This document shows positions 5,455-6,614 of a DNA stretch of 6,614 nucleotides, one piece after another. Position 1 is the stretch's first letter. Each line of letters opens with the position of its first letter. The DNA comes from an uncultured Methylococcaceae bacterium (lineage in GTDB: Bacteria > Pseudomonadota > Gammaproteobacteria > Methylococcales > Methylococcaceae). The stretch spans positions 1 through 6,614 of the forward strand of contig CAIVXW010000007.1 of NCBI GenBank assembly GCA_903910005.1. The letters run 5' to 3'. Made by a program: the position numbers and the translations under genes. The notes beneath the pieces were generated by a model. The model saw only the letters and a program-made list of their open reading frames with translations, was not told the origin of the DNA and did not search any database.

Positions 5455-6450
5455 TCAGCCCAGTCGTGCCATGATGAGTTGTTCCATCAGGTCGACATGG
5501 GCCGGGGCATCGTTCAGGGCCGGAATGTAACGGTACTGGCGGCCACCGGCTGCCAGAAACTCATCCCGGTTGGCTATGGCAATTTCTTCCAGGGTTTCAA
5601 GGCAATCCACCGCAAACCCCGGGCACACCAGATCGACTTCATCAATGCCCCGTCCGGGCATTTCCCGCAGCACGTCTATGCAGTAAGGCTGCAACCAGCG
5701 GGCCGGGCCAAAGCGGGATTGAAAGCAAACCTGCCACTCGTTTTCGGTCAGTGCCAGAGCCTCGGCAATCAGACGGGCACTGGTCAGACACTGCTCGTAG
5801 TAGGGATCGCCCTGGGTACGGCTTTTTTCGGGTAATCCGTGAAAGGACAGCAACAGGAAACGTCCCCGGCCCTGCGCGTGCCAGAAGGTTTGTATCTGCC
5901 GACTGATGGCCCCGATATAGGCCGGATGGTCGTGGTAATGATCGAGATAGTGTACTTCCGGGACGTGCCGCCAGCGCAGTAACGCCCGGGCCATGGCATC
6001 AAACACCGCCCCGGTACTGGCCGAGGAGTACTGCGGATACAGCGGCACAATCAGGAACCGGTTGATGCCCTGCTGCCTGAGTTGCGCCATCCGGGCCGGG
6101 ATGGCGGGTTCGCCGTAGCACATGGCCATATCCACCTGTACCCGGTCGCCCGAGCGTTCCGCCAGGCGTTCGGCCACCGCCTGCGTCAGGTTGCGGGTCA
6201 GCACCATCAGTGGCGAGCCCTGCTCCGTCCAGATCGAGGCATAGGCATGGGCTGACTTGTGGGAGCGGAACGGCAGTATGAACAGGTTGAGGATCAGCCA
6301 CCACACGGGTTTGGGGATTTCCACCACCCGGCTATCGGATAGAAACTGGCCGAGATAACGTTTGACGGCGGTTGGGGTCGCGGCCTCCGGGGTTCCCAGA
6401 TTGACCAGCAGTACCCCCAGCCGATGATTGGATTGCGATTCGGTCGTCAT
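5455..6450 (-). CDS. hemH: Ferrochelatase
   Basis: HemH inserts Fe(2+) into protoporphyrin IX to give protoheme, the last step of the protoporphyrin-dependent pathway, at the cytoplasmic face of the membrane. The 331 residues (E. coli 320) show LGVLLVNLGTPEAATPTAVKRYL at about 11-33 with FLSDSRVVEIP, the PLYPQYSSASTG motif (136-147), catalytic His204 in LLLSFHGLPEKS, QSRFGPARWLQPY (244-256) and the CPGFAVDCLETLEEI motif (276-290) with conserved Glu285. No extra cysteine cluster of the 2Fe-2S type follows. The ATG at 6450 was chosen because it lies 8 bp after the folE stop and gives the standard N-terminus. An in-frame extension to 6579 would overlap folE and is not homologous. The Shine-Dalgarno is poor, suggesting coupling to folE translation. 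No defects are seen. Confidence 0.97.
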   Translation of the reverse strand: MTTESQSNHRLGVLLVNLGTPEAATPTAVKRYLGQFLSDSRVVEIPKPVWWLILNLFILPFRSHKSAHAYASIWTEQGSPLMVLTRNLTQAVAERLAERSGDRVQVDMAMCYGEPAIPARMAQLRQQGINRFLIVPLYPQYSSASTGAVFDAMARALLRWRHVPEVHYLDHYHDHPAYIGAISRQIQTFWHAQGRGRFLLLSFHGLPEKSRTQGDPYYEQCLTSARLIAEALALTENEWQVCFQSRFGPARWLQPYCIDVLREMPGRGIDEVDLVCPGFAVDCLETLEEIAIANRDEFLAAGGRQYRYIPALNDAPAHVDLMEQLIMARLG

Positions 6451-6458
6451 GGCTTGGG

Positions 6459-6614
6459 TCAACGGTTGATGAGGTTGAGGAACTCGGAACGGGTACTGAT
6501 GTGGGTTCTGAACTGGCCCAGCATTGAGGAGGTCGTCATGACCGAATTCTGCTTTTCCACGCCACGCATCATCATGCACAGATGGCGGGCCTCCACGACT
6601 ACGGCCACGCCGGC
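6459..6614 (-). CDS. folE: GTP cyclohydrolase I (C-terminal part, runs off window)
   Basis: FolE converts GTP to 7,8-dihydroneopterin triphosphate, the first step of folate and pterin synthesis. Only the last 51 residues are here. They read through VAVVVEARHLCMMMRGVEK, with the zinc-ligand cysteine in HLC (equivalent to E. coli C181) and the preceding active-site His, then QNSVMTTSSMLGQF and a closing TRSEFLNLINR, all typical of the type I enzyme's C-terminus. The MMMRGVEKQNS wording is the common bacterial/eukaryotic type and differs from E. coli's variant. The stop TGA at 6461-6459 is 8 bp before hemH, so the two are probably cotranscribed. The frame has no in-window start because the gene continues beyond 6614. 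Confidence 0.95.
   Translation of the reverse strand, partial: AGVAVVVEARHLCMMMRGVEKQNSVMTTSSMLGQFRTHISTRSEFLNLINR

Noticed and set aside
5065..5835. 256-codon open frame on the plus strand
   Set aside because: It lies antisense to hemH and the DabA-like gene, shows no recognisable domain, and is explained by high GC leaving the opposite strand open. Other plus-strand frames (for example 30-575, 1235-1822, 2181-2660, 3250-3684, 3721-4143) are the same kind of shadow.
6451..6579. N-terminal extension of HemH by 43 residues
   Set aside because: This stretch is clearly the folE coding region in a different frame, and ferrochelatases begin near the ATG at 6450.

Overview
All six recognisable genes lie on the minus strand and read from right to left: folE (3' end only), hemH, a DabA-like gene (PF10070/DUF2309), hflD, ntrB, and ntrC (5' part only). 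The only sizeable non-coding stretch is the 245 bp between hflD and ntrB. No tRNA, rRNA, CRISPR array, insertion sequence or phage gene is visible.

The host is most likely a gammaproteobacterium. HflD is essentially a gammaproteobacterial family, and the NtrB/NtrC pair, FolE and HemH fit this. Base composition is fairly GC-rich and even across the window. A DabA-family protein is common in autotrophs and in other bacteria that handle inorganic carbon, but the genus cannot be named from this window.

Right part (6614 to 2094): the end of GTP cyclohydrolase I (folate/pterin synthesis) is followed 8 bp later by ferrochelatase (last step of protoheme synthesis). After 21 bp comes an 888-residue DabA-like protein, and after 58 bp HflD. 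The spacing suggests one transcript, although the functions are unrelated housekeeping plus the DabA-like protein. That protein is the least ordinary item. It keeps Cys517, Asp519, His624 and Cys631, the positions expected for the beta-carbonic-anhydrase-like zinc site of DabA. However, the Arg of the family's C-x-D-x-R motif is replaced by Cys521, the His-to-Cys spacing is 7 instead of about 15, and a C-terminal segment looks deleted. No dabB partner lies within the window.

Left part (2093 to 1): the nitrogen-regulatory pair ntrB-ntrC, joined by an 8 bp overlap. The hflD-ntrB intergenic region carries a 14/17 match to the NtrC operator consensus, overlapping a TAGAAT -10 box. This is the arrangement known for autorepression of the E. 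coli glnL (ntrB) promoter. Weaker signals there are a sigma-54-like GG-N10-GC element, a second possible NtrC site about 157 bp upstream, and an 18-codon upstream ORF whose stop overlaps the ntrB start as ATGA.
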